Source: Wenyingzhuangia aestuarii (lineage in GTDB: Bacteria > Bacteroidota > Bacteroidia > Flavobacteriales > Flavobacteriaceae). Taken from it: a stretch of DNA of 64,000 nt. The stretch spans positions 230,056 to 294,055 of the forward strand of contig NZ_JAATJG010000003.1 in the NCBI RefSeq assembly GCF_011927765.1, given 5' to 3'. Positions 54,988 to 63,976 of the stretch are shown here, one piece after another. The notes beneath the pieces were generated by a model. It saw nothing but the letters and a program-made list of their open reading frames with translations. It ran no database searches and was not told where the DNA came from. Within the stretch, counting starts at the first letter, position 1. Each line of letters starts with the position of its first letter. Made by a program: the position numbers and the translations under genes.

Positions 54988-55010
54988 TTAGAATTATTTA
55001 AAGAACTTTT

Positions 55011-57509
55011 TTATTCTTTTATAACAATTGTTTTATCCTCTGCAGTAAAGTCTTTTGTATTTACTTTTATATTAATAACTCCATCCTTTATAGCCTTTAC
55101 AAAAACAACTGCTTTTCCTTTATAAAAATCTCTTTTAGGAGTTGTTAACTTCTGTAAATTTGTTGGATCTCCGTTCCCAGAAGCTAAGAATTTACCTGCT
55201 CCAGAAACCTCAATATTTAATAACTTATCATAATTTGGTTGCCAATTTCCATCACTATCAACCACAGAAATTACATATACTGCTACTTCTCCTTTTTTGA
55301 TGTTGATAACTTCAGGTTCAATTTTAATTTTTGTAGCTTTTTTTGCCGTTTTATAAATAAGTTCTTCTTGTTTTTTACCTCTTTTATTATAAGCAACTAT
55401 TTTTATTTCTCCAGGAACATAAGTAATATCTTCCCATATAATAGCGTAAGCTTTCATTAAGTCAAAAGAAGCCCCTCCAGATCCGTGAATTTTAAAATCT
55501 TTATTTAAAAACTTAGAAGCATCTAATTTTTCTTTTGTTTTAACACCTTTACTCACACCGTTTACAAATAGTTCTGCTTTGGCATAGTTGGTATAACAAA
55601 CTACCGGAAACTGAGTTCCTTCTTTTGCCGGATCTGACCAATGTGGAAAAGCATGTAAAACTTTTTCTTTTGCATTCCAACGTTCTTTATACATGTAAAA
55701 CTTATCTTTTTCTAAACCTACAAAATCTATAGGAGCAAAATAAGAACTACGAGATTTGGCATCGTGATATGGTGATGGTTCTCCTAAATAATCATATCCG
55801 GTCCAAACAAATTCTCCATAAACCGTTGGGTTGTAATCTTGAGAAGCAAACTCTTTATACGCAGGATATCCCCATGGAACATTTGTTGTTTCGTAATTTC
55901 CTGGATATCCATCTTTATATACTTTTGTATTTGCAGACACCCCATTAGCTCTTCTTAAAGTATCAAAAACTACAGGAAATTTATAGGTATTTCTTAAACT
56001 TACAGCCCCTCCTGTTTCGCTTGCAAAGAACTTTAAATTAAGATATTTTTCACGAAATAAATGATAAGATCCTGGCTTGTAATTAAAACCTGCAACATCT
56101 ACTTTTAAAGCCATACCGCTTTCTAAAGCAGCAATAGAATTGTTAAATCCACAAGTAGTAGCACGTGTAGTATCTATAGCTTTTACAATGTTGTTTAAAT
56201 AGTCTGTAATATTATTTGGATCGTGTTTATATTGTTCCATAATTTCATTACCAATACTCCACATAATTACACTAGGGTGATTGCGATCACGGTAAATCAT
56301 TTCTTCTAAATCTATTTTAGCCCACTTGTCAAAATGCTTTGAATATCCATTTTTTACTTTTCCTATTTGCCACTCATCAAAAGCTTCATCAATAGCTAAA
56401 AAACCATGTTTATCACATAAATCTAACGCTTCTGGAGCAGGTGGGTTATGAGAAAAACGAATTGCGTTTACTCCCATTTCTTTTAATTTTAGCAACTGTC
56501 TTTCGAATAAGTTTGGATAAAAAGCTCCCCCTGTAGGCCCTAAATCATGATGCATATTTACTCCATTAAAACGAACTTTTTTATCGTTTAAATAAAATCC
56601 ATCTACTGCAAATTCTAGTTTTCTAATTCCAAAAGGTGTTATGGTTTCATCTACCACTTGTCCATTAGAAAGCAATGTAGTTTTTAATTGATACATATTT
56701 GGATTTTCAACACTCCAAAGTTTTGGTCTTTTTACCTGAAATGAGACGGTTGCTACTTTAGTTTTAGAAGCATTAACTTCTTTATCTGAAGATAAAATAG
56801 AAACTCCTTTAGCATTGATAATTTCATTTTTTACCGTTACAACTCCTTTTCCTACAATTTGAATTTCGGCATTTATTTTTGCTGATTTTTTTGTTACTAC
56901 TGGAGTAGTTACAAAGGTTCCCCAAACAGGAATATGATTTTGTTCTTTTTGAATTAAAGATACTTTTCTATACAATCCTGCTCCAGGATACCAACGAGAC
57001 TGACTGTTAAAGTTTTCTAAACGAACAGCAATTACATTGGTTCCTTTTTTTAAGTGCTTACTAATATTAAAATGAAAAGAAATGTATCCGTTAGGTCTTT
57101 GCCCAACGTAGTTTCCGTTTACATATACTTTTGCGTGGCTCATTGCCCCATCAAATAACAATTCGTAAACTTTAGATGTATCATTAATTGTAAAATGTGT
57201 TCTATACCAACCTACCCCTGTATAAGGAAGTGCCCCAGATCTACCCATACGAAGTCTTGGTTTTCTTTCTCCATCTTGTACCACCATTGTTAATTGTACA
57301 TCATTAGAAAAATCAAAATCTCCTTCTGCAGCCCAATCATGAGGTACGGTTACATCTCTCCAGTCTGTAGTATCAAACTCTTCTTGAAAAGAAGCTCCAT
57401 CATCATATTGAGAGAATTTCCAGTGTTCTAATAAATTCACTTTTCGTCCTTGAGCAATAGTTACACTAAATGAACAAATTAGAATTAAGAATGCTATGTG
57501 TTTTTTCAT
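55011..57509 (-). CDS. Secreted GH2 beta-galactosidase-like enzyme
   Basis: The 832-residue protein has a signal peptide (ending VTIAQ). A GH2 sugar-binding jelly roll (about 25-190, GVGWYRTHF and GYISFHFNISKHLKKGTN) and an Ig-like domain (about 200-297) come next. The catalytic barrel contains acid/base Glu422 in IGNEIMEQ, nucleophile Glu498 in FASETGGAV, and RFSHNPPAPEALDLCD upstream. After residue 635 follow DUF4982-like and further beta domains. It would act on beta-linked galactose or a related sugar in the periplasm. It begins 48 bases after the GH16 gene on the same strand, so the two form an endo/exo pair on one transcript. Confidence 0.88.
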   Translation of the reverse strand: MKKHIAFLILICSFSVTIAQGRKVNLLEHWKFSQYDDGASFQEEFDTTDWRDVTVPHDWAAEGDFDFSNDVQLTMVVQDGERKPRLRMGRSGALPYTGVGWYRTHFTINDTSKVYELLFDGAMSHAKVYVNGNYVGQRPNGYISFHFNISKHLKKGTNVIAVRLENFNSQSRWYPGAGLYRKVSLIQKEQNHIPVWGTFVTTPVVTKKSAKINAEIQIVGKGVVTVKNEIINAKGVSILSSDKEVNASKTKVATVSFQVKRPKLWSVENPNMYQLKTTLLSNGQVVDETITPFGIRKLEFAVDGFYLNDKKVRFNGVNMHHDLGPTGGAFYPNLFERQLLKLKEMGVNAIRFSHNPPAPEALDLCDKHGFLAIDEAFDEWQIGKVKNGYSKHFDKWAKIDLEEMIYRDRNHPSVIMWSIGNEIMEQYKHDPNNITDYLNNIVKAIDTTRATTCGFNNSIAALESGMALKVDVAGFNYKPGSYHLFREKYLNLKFFASETGGAVSLRNTYKFPVVFDTLRRANGVSANTKVYKDGYPGNYETTNVPWGYPAYKEFASQDYNPTVYGEFVWTGYDYLGEPSPYHDAKSRSSYFAPIDFVGLEKDKFYMYKERWNAKEKVLHAFPHWSDPAKEGTQFPVVCYTNYAKAELFVNGVSKGVKTKEKLDASKFLNKDFKIHGSGGASFDLMKAYAIIWEDITYVPGEIKIVAYNKRGKKQEELIYKTAKKATKIKIEPEVINIKKGEVAVYVISVVDSDGNWQPNYDKLLNIEVSGAGKFLASGNGDPTNLQKLTTPKRDFYKGKAVVFVKAIKDGVINIKVNTKDFTAEDKTIVIKE

Positions 57510-57557
57510 AAGTAAAGGGAATTAAATAGTTTTCTCTTGTTAAAAGCTTAACAGTTA

Positions 57558-58427
57558 TTATTTTTTTACATCTACTAATTTATAGGTACGTATATAGTCT
57601 ATGTAGGCTGTTCTATCTTTTTTATTAGCGCTAGCAACCTTACCTCCATCTTTAGGAATTGGATTCCAGTCGTAAGCTTCAATAGAAAAATGAATAAACA
57701 TCTGTTGGTCAAATTCTGCAGGAGGATTTAAGGTATATACATGCTTACCGTCTAAATAGAAAAGTAATTCTGTTGGACTTTTCCACCAACATCCGTAAGT
57801 ATAAAATTTCTCAGAGTTTTTTACCTCTGGCAAAATCATTCCTTGATCTCTTTCTGCTTTGTTACATTTTGTTTCTCTAAAAATGGTATTAGAGTGCATA
57901 ATTTTATCCCACTTTTTACCCCATTCTTGAGCCAATGGAGAAACAGAACCTATAGATTCTGTAATATCTATTTCGTGTTTTTTTCCACAAATACCTCTAG
58001 ACATTAACCAAAAACCACCTCCCATTTCGGTTTTACTCATTTTAAATTTACTTTCAAAATAATGACCGTAGCTTATCGCTTTAGAGGCTCTAATAATACC
58101 ACCGTAATAATTGTAAGTAGATGGTTTTTTATATTTATGACTTACATACGTTTTTTTTAACGCTCCTACCTCAATAGTCATTTGACCATTTTTAACATTG
58201 ATAGAACTTTCTTTAAAAAGCGCTGGAGGTCTACCTATCCAACCAAAATCTGGATGCCCTTCAGGATCTGCAATCCATTTTTTCTTATTTAAAGATTTTC
58301 CATCAAACTCATCAGATAATCCATCTATCAATTCCCAAGATTTTCCTTCCGGAGCTTTAATTTGGGCAAATAAGATTGAAAGATTGGTAAGTAAGCATAA
58401 AATAAATAGTAGCCTGTTTTTGTTCAT
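57558..58427 (-). CDS. Secreted GH16 agarase/porphyranase/carrageenase-like enzyme
   Basis: From the ATG at 58427 the protein has 289 residues and a signal peptide (ending SILFAQ). The GH16 catalytic core is E152-I-D-I-T-E157 (ExDxxE: nucleophile, Asp, acid/base). It is preceded by YGHYFESKFKMSKTEMGGGFWLM, and IGRPPALFKESSINVKNGQM lies near the N-terminus, a pattern of red-algal galactan hydrolases within GH16. It cuts internal beta-1,4 or 1,3 galactan links with retention. Which galactan is not decided. No T9SS tail or lipobox was seen, so it may remain periplasmic. It is upstream of the GH2 gene. Confidence 0.85.
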   Translation of the reverse strand: MNKNRLLFILCLLTNLSILFAQIKAPEGKSWELIDGLSDEFDGKSLNKKKWIADPEGHPDFGWIGRPPALFKESSINVKNGQMTIEVGALKKTYVSHKYKKPSTYNYYGGIIRASKAISYGHYFESKFKMSKTEMGGGFWLMSRGICGKKHEIDITESIGSVSPLAQEWGKKWDKIMHSNTIFRETKCNKAERDQGMILPEVKNSEKFYTYGCWWKSPTELLFYLDGKHVYTLNPPAEFDQQMFIHFSIEAYDWNPIPKDGGKVASANKKDRTAYIDYIRTYKLVDVKK

Positions 58428-58530
58428 TGCAATTAGTATTTTAATTAAACACCAGAACATCAAAAATCTACTATTAACAATGTATTATCTTGTTTTTTAT
58501 TAACCAATAATTAAACTTTATTCCCTTTAA

Positions 58531-58568
58531 ACAACTAAAAGCATCTCTAACGAGATGCTTTTAGTTGT
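58531..58568 (-). terminator. Hairpin after the aldo/keto reductase gene
   Basis: A perfect 17-bp stem (58531-58547 with 58552-58568) has a 4-base loop. The strong T run is on the plus strand, but the only gene that ends here is the minus-strand reductase. Confidence 0.75.
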
Positions 58569-58573
58569 TTTTT

Positions 58574-59611
58574 TTAAGGTGCCGGATTGGGCTGTAACTT
58601 ATGGATTTCATCAATTTCTGTTAACAACTCTTCTGACAACTCTACGTTGATGGTTGCAATGTTTTGTTTTAATTGCTCCATTTTGGTGGCTCCAATAATT
58701 GTAGATGTTATAAAAGGTTGCTGTGCTATAAAAGCTAAAGAAAGTTCTACCAAGCTTAAATTGTGTTTTTGAGCTAACTCATTATATTTTTCGGCTAAAA
58801 ACATAGCTTCTTTATTGCTATATCTATTGTAATTTGGAAACAAATCTATTCTAGATTTTTTTGGAATTTGATTGTTAAAATATTTACCAGATAAAACTCC
58901 AAATCCTAATGGAGAATAGGCCAATAACCCAACATTTTCTCTCATACTTACCTCAGCCATTCCCACTTCGTAACTTCTGTTTAGCAAAGAATATGGATTT
59001 TGTATGGTTTTACAACGCGTTAAATTGTTTTTATCCGACTCATTTAAATGCCTTATGGTTCCCCAAGGAGTTTCGTTAGACAATCCGTAGTGACGAATTT
59101 TTCCTTGTTTTACCAAAGAATCCATTGTTTCTACTAATTCTGCTATTTTATCATCCCATTGTTCTGTTGGATTATGCTTGTAATTTAGTTTTCCGAAAAA
59201 ATTTACATTTCTATCTGGCCAGTGTAATTGATACACGTCTATATAATCCGTTTGCAAGCGTTTTAAGTTTTTTTCAACCGTTTCTAACACCAATTCTTTT
59301 GTGTATTGCTGTGGCTCTCTTATGTAAGAAAGACCTGGGTTAGGTCCTGCTATTTTACTTGCAATAACTAAATCTTCTCTTTTTTTGTTTTTTAACCAAG
59401 TTCCTATAATTCTTTCTGAACTTCCTTGTGTTTCTTTTCTACCAGGAATAGAATATAATTCGGCAGTATCAATAAAATTAACTCCTTGTTCAAAAGCATA
59501 TTCTAATTGCTCGTGACCTTCGGCTTCGGTATTTTGTTCTCCCCAAGTCATACTTCCTAAACAAATTTTAGAAACTTTTATGTCTGTATTTGGGATTTTT
59601 GTGTATTTCAT
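58574..59611 (-). CDS. Tas-like aldo/keto reductase
   Basis: From the ATG at 59611 (345 residues) the protein matches the Tas/YajO type of aldo/keto reductase. The catalytic tetrad is Asp48, Tyr53, Lys86 and His130, in FIDTAELYSIPGR, ASKIAG and YQLHWPD. The C-terminal NADPH-binding IGATKMEQLKQNI is also clear. It is cytoplasmic and NADP-dependent, reducing or oxidising an aldehyde or ketone. Between GH16-GH2 and the GH82-like genes it could handle an anhydrogalactose or sugar aldehyde from algal galactans, but this is only neighbourhood inference; Tas homologues also exist outside such loci. An upstream ATG (59653) adds 14 residues and is less likely. Confidence 0.85.
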   Translation of the reverse strand: MKYTKIPNTDIKVSKICLGSMTWGEQNTEAEGHEQLEYAFEQGVNFIDTAELYSIPGRKETQGSSERIIGTWLKNKKREDLVIASKIAGPNPGLSYIREPQQYTKELVLETVEKNLKRLQTDYIDVYQLHWPDRNVNFFGKLNYKHNPTEQWDDKIAELVETMDSLVKQGKIRHYGLSNETPWGTIRHLNESDKNNLTRCKTIQNPYSLLNRSYEVGMAEVSMRENVGLLAYSPLGFGVLSGKYFNNQIPKKSRIDLFPNYNRYSNKEAMFLAEKYNELAQKHNLSLVELSLAFIAQQPFITSTIIGATKMEQLKQNIATINVELSEELLTEIDEIHKLQPNPAP

Positions 59612-59643
59612 TTTATTTACTTTTTTGGGAAAATAAAAGTACA

Positions 59644-59677
59644 AAAAAAGCATTTGAAAAATTTCAAATGCTTTTTT
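59644..59677 (-). terminator. Terminator after the frameshifted GH82-like gene
   Basis: A stem of about 15 bp, AAAAAAGCATTTGAA with TTCAAATGCTTTTTT, has a short AT loop, and T residues follow on the minus strand. It lies 13 bases after the stop at 59690. Confidence 0.8.
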
Positions 59678-59689
59678 AATATGACTTGC

Positions 59690-61182
59690 TTATGTATTTG
59701 GCTTTACTTTTTTTTTACGACCTCCGCTTGATTTGATCTTTTTTGAAAATATTCCAATACTTTTACAATTATCAAAATTGTTTTTACCATTTACTTTTAC
59801 TACACCATCTGATGGAATTGAACTAGGAAAACCAAAAGCTTTTACATTACTAATAGCAATACCTGTAGTACTCCCATTTTTTATTGAGTGTAATGAAGGA
59901 CCTCTATAACTTTCAAAATCTAATCCTATTTCTACAGCCAAACCTTTTTCTGGATTTGTAGGATCTGCTCCTTTATCAATTCTTAATTCACAGGGTAAAT
60001 AACGAAAGTTTTTTGATTTAATTTGTGCATTTTGTCCAAAAATTGCAGTTACATTTTCTACTGTAGATACACCTGAAAAAGAACCTGGTGTAATTCCAAA
60101 AGCAGCAATATCTAAACCAGCAGCTTCTTCTCTACTAAAATTGTTTATAAACCCATAACCTGCATCTTGACAACTTTCTACATGAATATTTTTAATAAAA
60201 ACTCTTCCTTGATGTATAGTGTGAGGAGACATAGAAAAAGCAGAATGTCCATCTTTACAAGAAATGTGATCCAAATAAACTAAATCAATTTTTGGTTGTT
60301 TATCAATCGTTAAAGGTAAACCTATACCATCTCTTGTATATACAGGGGCAGAACCCACAGGTCTAAACAATTGATTAATATTTAATCCTGATTCTAGTCT
60401 TACAATAATACCTCCTGTTCCACTTAAATTTCTGTAAACAATATTTTTTCCTGCCTGCATTTGTACCAAACCATAACCAAAAGCTCCATTTAAATTCTCT
60501 ATATTTTCTATAATTCCTTTATTAGGAGCTCCATATACCTTGCTTATTAATTTTGATCTTGCAGCATTTTTATTGGCAGATTTTCCAGCTCCTTTTTCTA
60601 CAGGAAATACAGTTATTGTACTAAACTCTGGAGATAAAGCAATAGAGGATGGTTGTGTATATTGATCTATAATGATAAAGTTTGACAGTTTAAAATTGGT
60701 AGCATTCCCAATTCTAATAACTGCACTTTTCTTGGTTTTAGGGCTTTTATTTCCGTACTTAAATTTAATGATGAATCTATCATCTTTTCCTCCTGTTTTT
60801 CTATTATCTGTTCCCAAACCTTGAAAACTAAAATTAGTTAACGGTTGTTCTGAGCCACTTTGAGCAGAAAATATAGTTCCGGTTCCATCTAACTCAAAAA
60901 CAACTCTAGGCTCTACTTTAATATGAATATTACTTTTAAAAACAAGTCCGCCAGTTACTTTATAAGTCCCCGATTTAATTTTTATGACTCCTCCTTTTTT
61001 GGTAAATTCATTTATTTTTTTTGGATAACCTTATTAATAGCTTCTCCTTTAGAGTAATTTACTTCACTCTCAAGTATCTCAATAAAATTTGCCCCCTCAC
61101 TAGGATTAAAATAAAAGGAATCCTTTTGTTGTGTTTGACTAAAACAACTTATAGATATTAATAATATAATTAGTTTCTTCAT
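59690..61182 (-). pseudogene. GH82-like parallel beta-helix protein, frameshifted copy
   Basis: The ATG at 61182 opens a signal-peptide protein (MKKLIILLISISCFSQ) that runs only 56 codons. An A8 tract at 61015-61022 then shifts the frame and TAA follows at 61014-61012. One extra A would restore a continuous frame of about 497 residues to 59690, colinear with the intact paralogue at 61392-63266 (GGVIKIKSGTYK resumes at once). The downstream part keeps the GH82-like segments NKGIIENI, FGYGLVQMQAGKNIVYRN, VRLESGLN and SMSPHT. It has no T9SS tail and ends in a basic SGGRKKKVKPNT. A sequencing error, true decay, phase variation or slippage on the A tract are all possible. Confidence 0.7.
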
Positions 61183-61332
61183 AATGTTCTACTTCTTTAA
61201 TTTGATGATAAAAATAATTAAACCAACTATGCTCTATGTATTTCGTCATCAATTAGATGTGCATTTAAATTTTTAAAAAAAAAATGATGTTCTTTAGGGT
61301 TTTACATATTTCTATGAGTCCTGTTTTATAAA

Positions 61333-61368
61333 AAAGCAAGCCATTTAAAAGTTCAAATGACTTGCTTT
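61333..61368 (-). terminator. Terminator after the intact GH82-like gene
   Basis: AAAGCAAG and CATTT pair with AAATG and CTTGCTTT (one mismatch) around an 8-base loop. A T run follows on the minus strand, 24 bases after the stop. Confidence 0.75.
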
Positions 61369-61391
61369 AGCAAGTACAAAATAGATGTTTT

Positions 61392-63266
61392 TTATATCTT
61401 AATTAATTTTTTATGAGTAGTGCTTTCTCCATCATTTATATTTAAATAATAAACACCTGGTAACAAACCGGATAAATCTAATTTTAGCGTTTTATCTACT
61501 TTTATGTTCTTAACTAAGCTTCCTAGATTATTATAAATATTGATGTTAACTATTTTTAAATCCTCGTTTTTTAAATCAATCTGTACAAAAGAGTTGGTTG
61601 GATTTGGAGAAATTATATAATCATCAGAAGTTATTTTAGAAAGAGTAAGTGGTGTTCCTCCTTCATCTGGATTTAATGGGTTTGGCGTGTTTTTATCTTT
61701 ATTAGGAATAAATGGGGTTTGAGAAAATTTCCCAATACTATTACAAGTTTCAAAATCGTTTTCCGGACCACTAATAACTCCATTTGCAGGAACTGTTCCT
61801 CCAAATCCATTAGCTGTTACAGTAGATTCATCAAAATTAATACTGTAAGAATAATCTACTCCATTAATAACATTTCCGTGTACAGATCCATAATCTATAG
61901 TTGCTAAAGAAGGACCTCTATAACTTTCAAAATCTAAACCTTTATTAACAGCTACTCCAAAATTAGGATCTCCTGCAATTTCTCCTTTATCTATTCTTAA
62001 AGAACAAGGAATTAAATCAAAGTTTTTAGATTTTAATTGAGCATTTTGTCCAAATGTTCCTTTTACATTTCTTACTACAGAATTTGATGCATAAGAACCT
62101 GGTAAAATTTGAAAAGAATCTATATCTAATCCGGCAGAAACTTCTCTAGAAAAATTATTTATAAAACCATCGCTTATTTCTCCTGTAAACTCACAACTTT
62201 TAGAAGTGATATTAATAAGGCTTACAAACCCTTGATTAATGGTATGCGGAGACATTGTAAAAGCAGCATGACCATTTTTACAACTAATATTTGTAGCAAA
62301 TACCTTATTAATTTTTGGTTGATTGTCTATTGTTAAAGGCAATCCTTCTGTAATATTTGAACCTGATCCAGAAGAGGGTCTAACTTTATATCCCGATGCA
62401 CTGCTATTATCTTTTATATAAGTTGGTAGACTATTTAAAGGTCTAAATAACTGAGTTAAATTTAATCCTGATTCTAATCTTAAAATAACCCCACCAGAAC
62501 CGCTTAAATTTCTATACACTATATTTTCTCCTGCTTGCATTTGTACCAAACCATAACCATAGGCTCCATTCTCATTAGTAATGTTTTCTATAATTCCTTT
62601 GTTAGGCACTCCGTAAACCTTATTGATTAATTTAGATTTTCCTGCTATGCTTTTGGTAGGATCATTAGGATCTTTAGCATTAGGATACATTGTTTTTGTA
62701 CTAAATTCTGCCGACAAAGCAATTGATGACGGTTGTGTATATTGGTCTATAATTTTAAAATTTGACAGTTTAAAATTAGCAGCATTTCCTATTCTAATTA
62801 CGGCACTTTTTTTAGTATCTGAACTTACATTTTCATATTTAAATTTTATAACAAATCTATCATCTGTTCCTCCTGTAGCTGTATTGTCTGTTCCTAAACC
62901 TACCAAGCTAAAATTAGTTAAAGGAGTTTCTGAACCGCTTTGTGCAGAAAAGATAGTACCATCACCATCTAATTCAAAAATAACTCCCGCTTCTACTTTA
63001 ATATGTACATTACTTTTTAAAACAATACCACTGGCAATTTTATAAGTCCCCGATTTAATCTTTATAACTCCTCCATTAGTGGTAAATGCATCTATTTTTT
63101 CTTGGATTTTAGAATTGATTACTTCTCCTGTGGAATAGTTTACATTATTAGCTTTAATTTTTGCAAATCCTGGTCCTACAGTAGGATCAAAATAAAAAGA
63201 ATCTGCTTTTTGATTTTGACTAAAGCATGTTACTGATACAAATAATAGTAATAGTAGTTTTTTCAT
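61392..63266 (-). CDS. GH82 (iota-carrageenase)-like secreted protein with T9SS tail
   Basis: The 624-residue protein has a signal peptide (ending TCFSQ) and repeating beta-strand coils of a right-handed beta-helix (GVIKIKSGTYKI, GIVLKSNVHIKVEAGVIF). From memory, segments line up in order with GH82 CgiA: NFSLVGLG, NKGIIENI, GYGLVQMQAGENIVYRNL, ILRLESGLN, MSPHTINQG, LPGSYASNSVVRN, FGQNAQLKSKNF and GPSLATID. Glu265 and His341 match the catalytic Glu and His, but Gly267 stands where I recall the second catalytic Asp. The T9SS tail spans about 550-624 (SPNPTNSFVQIDL, LLPGVYYLNI). It should be exported to the surface. Carrageenan or related galactan binding or cleavage is inferred. The frameshifted paralogue lies downstream. 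Confidence 0.65.
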   Translation of the reverse strand: MKKLLLLLFVSVTCFSQNQKADSFYFDPTVGPGFAKIKANNVNYSTGEVINSKIQEKIDAFTTNGGVIKIKSGTYKIASGIVLKSNVHIKVEAGVIFELDGDGTIFSAQSGSETPLTNFSLVGLGTDNTATGGTDDRFVIKFKYENVSSDTKKSAVIRIGNAANFKLSNFKIIDQYTQPSSIALSAEFSTKTMYPNAKDPNDPTKSIAGKSKLINKVYGVPNKGIIENITNENGAYGYGLVQMQAGENIVYRNLSGSGGVILRLESGLNLTQLFRPLNSLPTYIKDNSSASGYKVRPSSGSGSNITEGLPLTIDNQPKINKVFATNISCKNGHAAFTMSPHTINQGFVSLINITSKSCEFTGEISDGFINNFSREVSAGLDIDSFQILPGSYASNSVVRNVKGTFGQNAQLKSKNFDLIPCSLRIDKGEIAGDPNFGVAVNKGLDFESYRGPSLATIDYGSVHGNVINGVDYSYSINFDESTVTANGFGGTVPANGVISGPENDFETCNSIGKFSQTPFIPNKDKNTPNPLNPDEGGTPLTLSKITSDDYIISPNPTNSFVQIDLKNEDLKIVNINIYNNLGSLVKNIKVDKTLKLDLSGLLPGVYYLNINDGESTTHKKLIKI

Positions 63267-63417
63267 GATTATATAATTTGATTTTTAGTTTTCTAAACTT
63301 AAAGGAGAATACTAAAAAAAACGTACTAGTGAGTTCTTAAATTGTTAGTATAAGTTTGTAAATACTAGCCTATTGTAAAACTCATAAGTACATCAAAAAA
63401 AGCCTTACTGAATACAG

Positions 63418-63450
63418 TGCCCCCAAAAAGTTAGACACAATTTGGGGGCA
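63418..63450 (+). promoter_or_regulatory. Hairpin upstream of the IS3 orfA start
   Basis: TGCCCCCAAA (63418-63427) pairs perfectly with TTTGGGGGCA (63441-63450), leaving a 13-base loop, 4 bases before the orfA ATG. It could shield the start region in transcripts that enter from outside the element. Confidence 0.6.
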
Positions 63451-63454
63451 TTTT

Positions 63455-63976
63455 ATGTATAGAAAGGTAAAGTTTAGTATTGAGTTTAAAAAAGAATGTA
63501 TGACTTTAATATTTTTAAAGCATCGTTCAGTTAGTCGTGTTTCAAAAGAGAAAGGAGTTTCAATACGTTTATTAGGTCGTTGGAAAAATCTTTATGAGCA
63601 GAAAGGTATTAAGGGATTGATTCCTAAAAAGACCAAAATATATTCCTCCTTGTTTAAGTTAAAAGTTCTGAATGTTATCACTAAATATTCTATATCACTA
63701 GAACAAGCTTGTATAGATTTTGATATAGGAAGTAGTGCTTCTATTGTTAATTGGCAAAGGTGTTATAAGTCTAATGGTTTTGTAGGTTTGCAAAACAAAC
63801 CCAAAGGAAAAGCACGTGTTATGAAGAATAAGTCATTAAAAAAGAAACTTAACCCTTCTCTGACAAGAGAAGAGGAATTAGTACAGGCGAACAAATCATT
63901 AAAAGCAGAACTTGATTACTTAAAAAAGTTGCAAGCTTTAGTTCAAGCCAGAGTGTCCAAAGAGAAAAGGCCTTAG
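63455..63976 (+). CDS. IS3-family transposase OrfA
   Basis: The 173-residue protein carries two helix-turn-helix regions typical of IS3 OrfA (FSIEFKKECMTLIFLKHRSV with SRVSKEKGVSIRLLGRWK, and SLEQACIDFDIGSSASIVNWQ). A C-terminal leucine-zipper-like helix (NKSLKAELDYLKKLQALVQ) follows. It binds the element ends. The slippery site at 63922-63928 lies in the zipper, so part of the ribosomes should shift to -1 and make the OrfAB transposase. Its frame ends at TAG 63974-63976, overlapping orfB. Confidence 0.9.
   Translation: MYRKVKFSIEFKKECMTLIFLKHRSVSRVSKEKGVSIRLLGRWKNLYEQKGIKGLIPKKTKIYSSLFKLKVLNVITKYSISLEQACIDFDIGSSASIVNWQRCYKSNGFVGLQNKPKGKARVMKNKSLKKKLNPSLTREEELVQANKSLKAELDYLKKLQALVQARVSKEKRP

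Noticed and set aside
57558..58427. Naming the GH16 enzyme as kappa-carrageenase or porphyranase
   Set aside because: The catalytic motif is clear, but residues that decide the substrate could not be assigned without an alignment.
61144..61146. Lipoprotein cleavage at the Cys near the N-terminus of the GH82-like proteins
   Set aside because: The residue before Cys is Thr or Ser in a poor lipobox context, and the intact copy has a T9SS tail; an ordinary signal peptide fits better.
62623..63045. Plus-strand open frame of 140 codons
   Set aside because: It lies antisense to the well-supported GH82-like gene, has no recognisable motif and is a by-product of its codon use.
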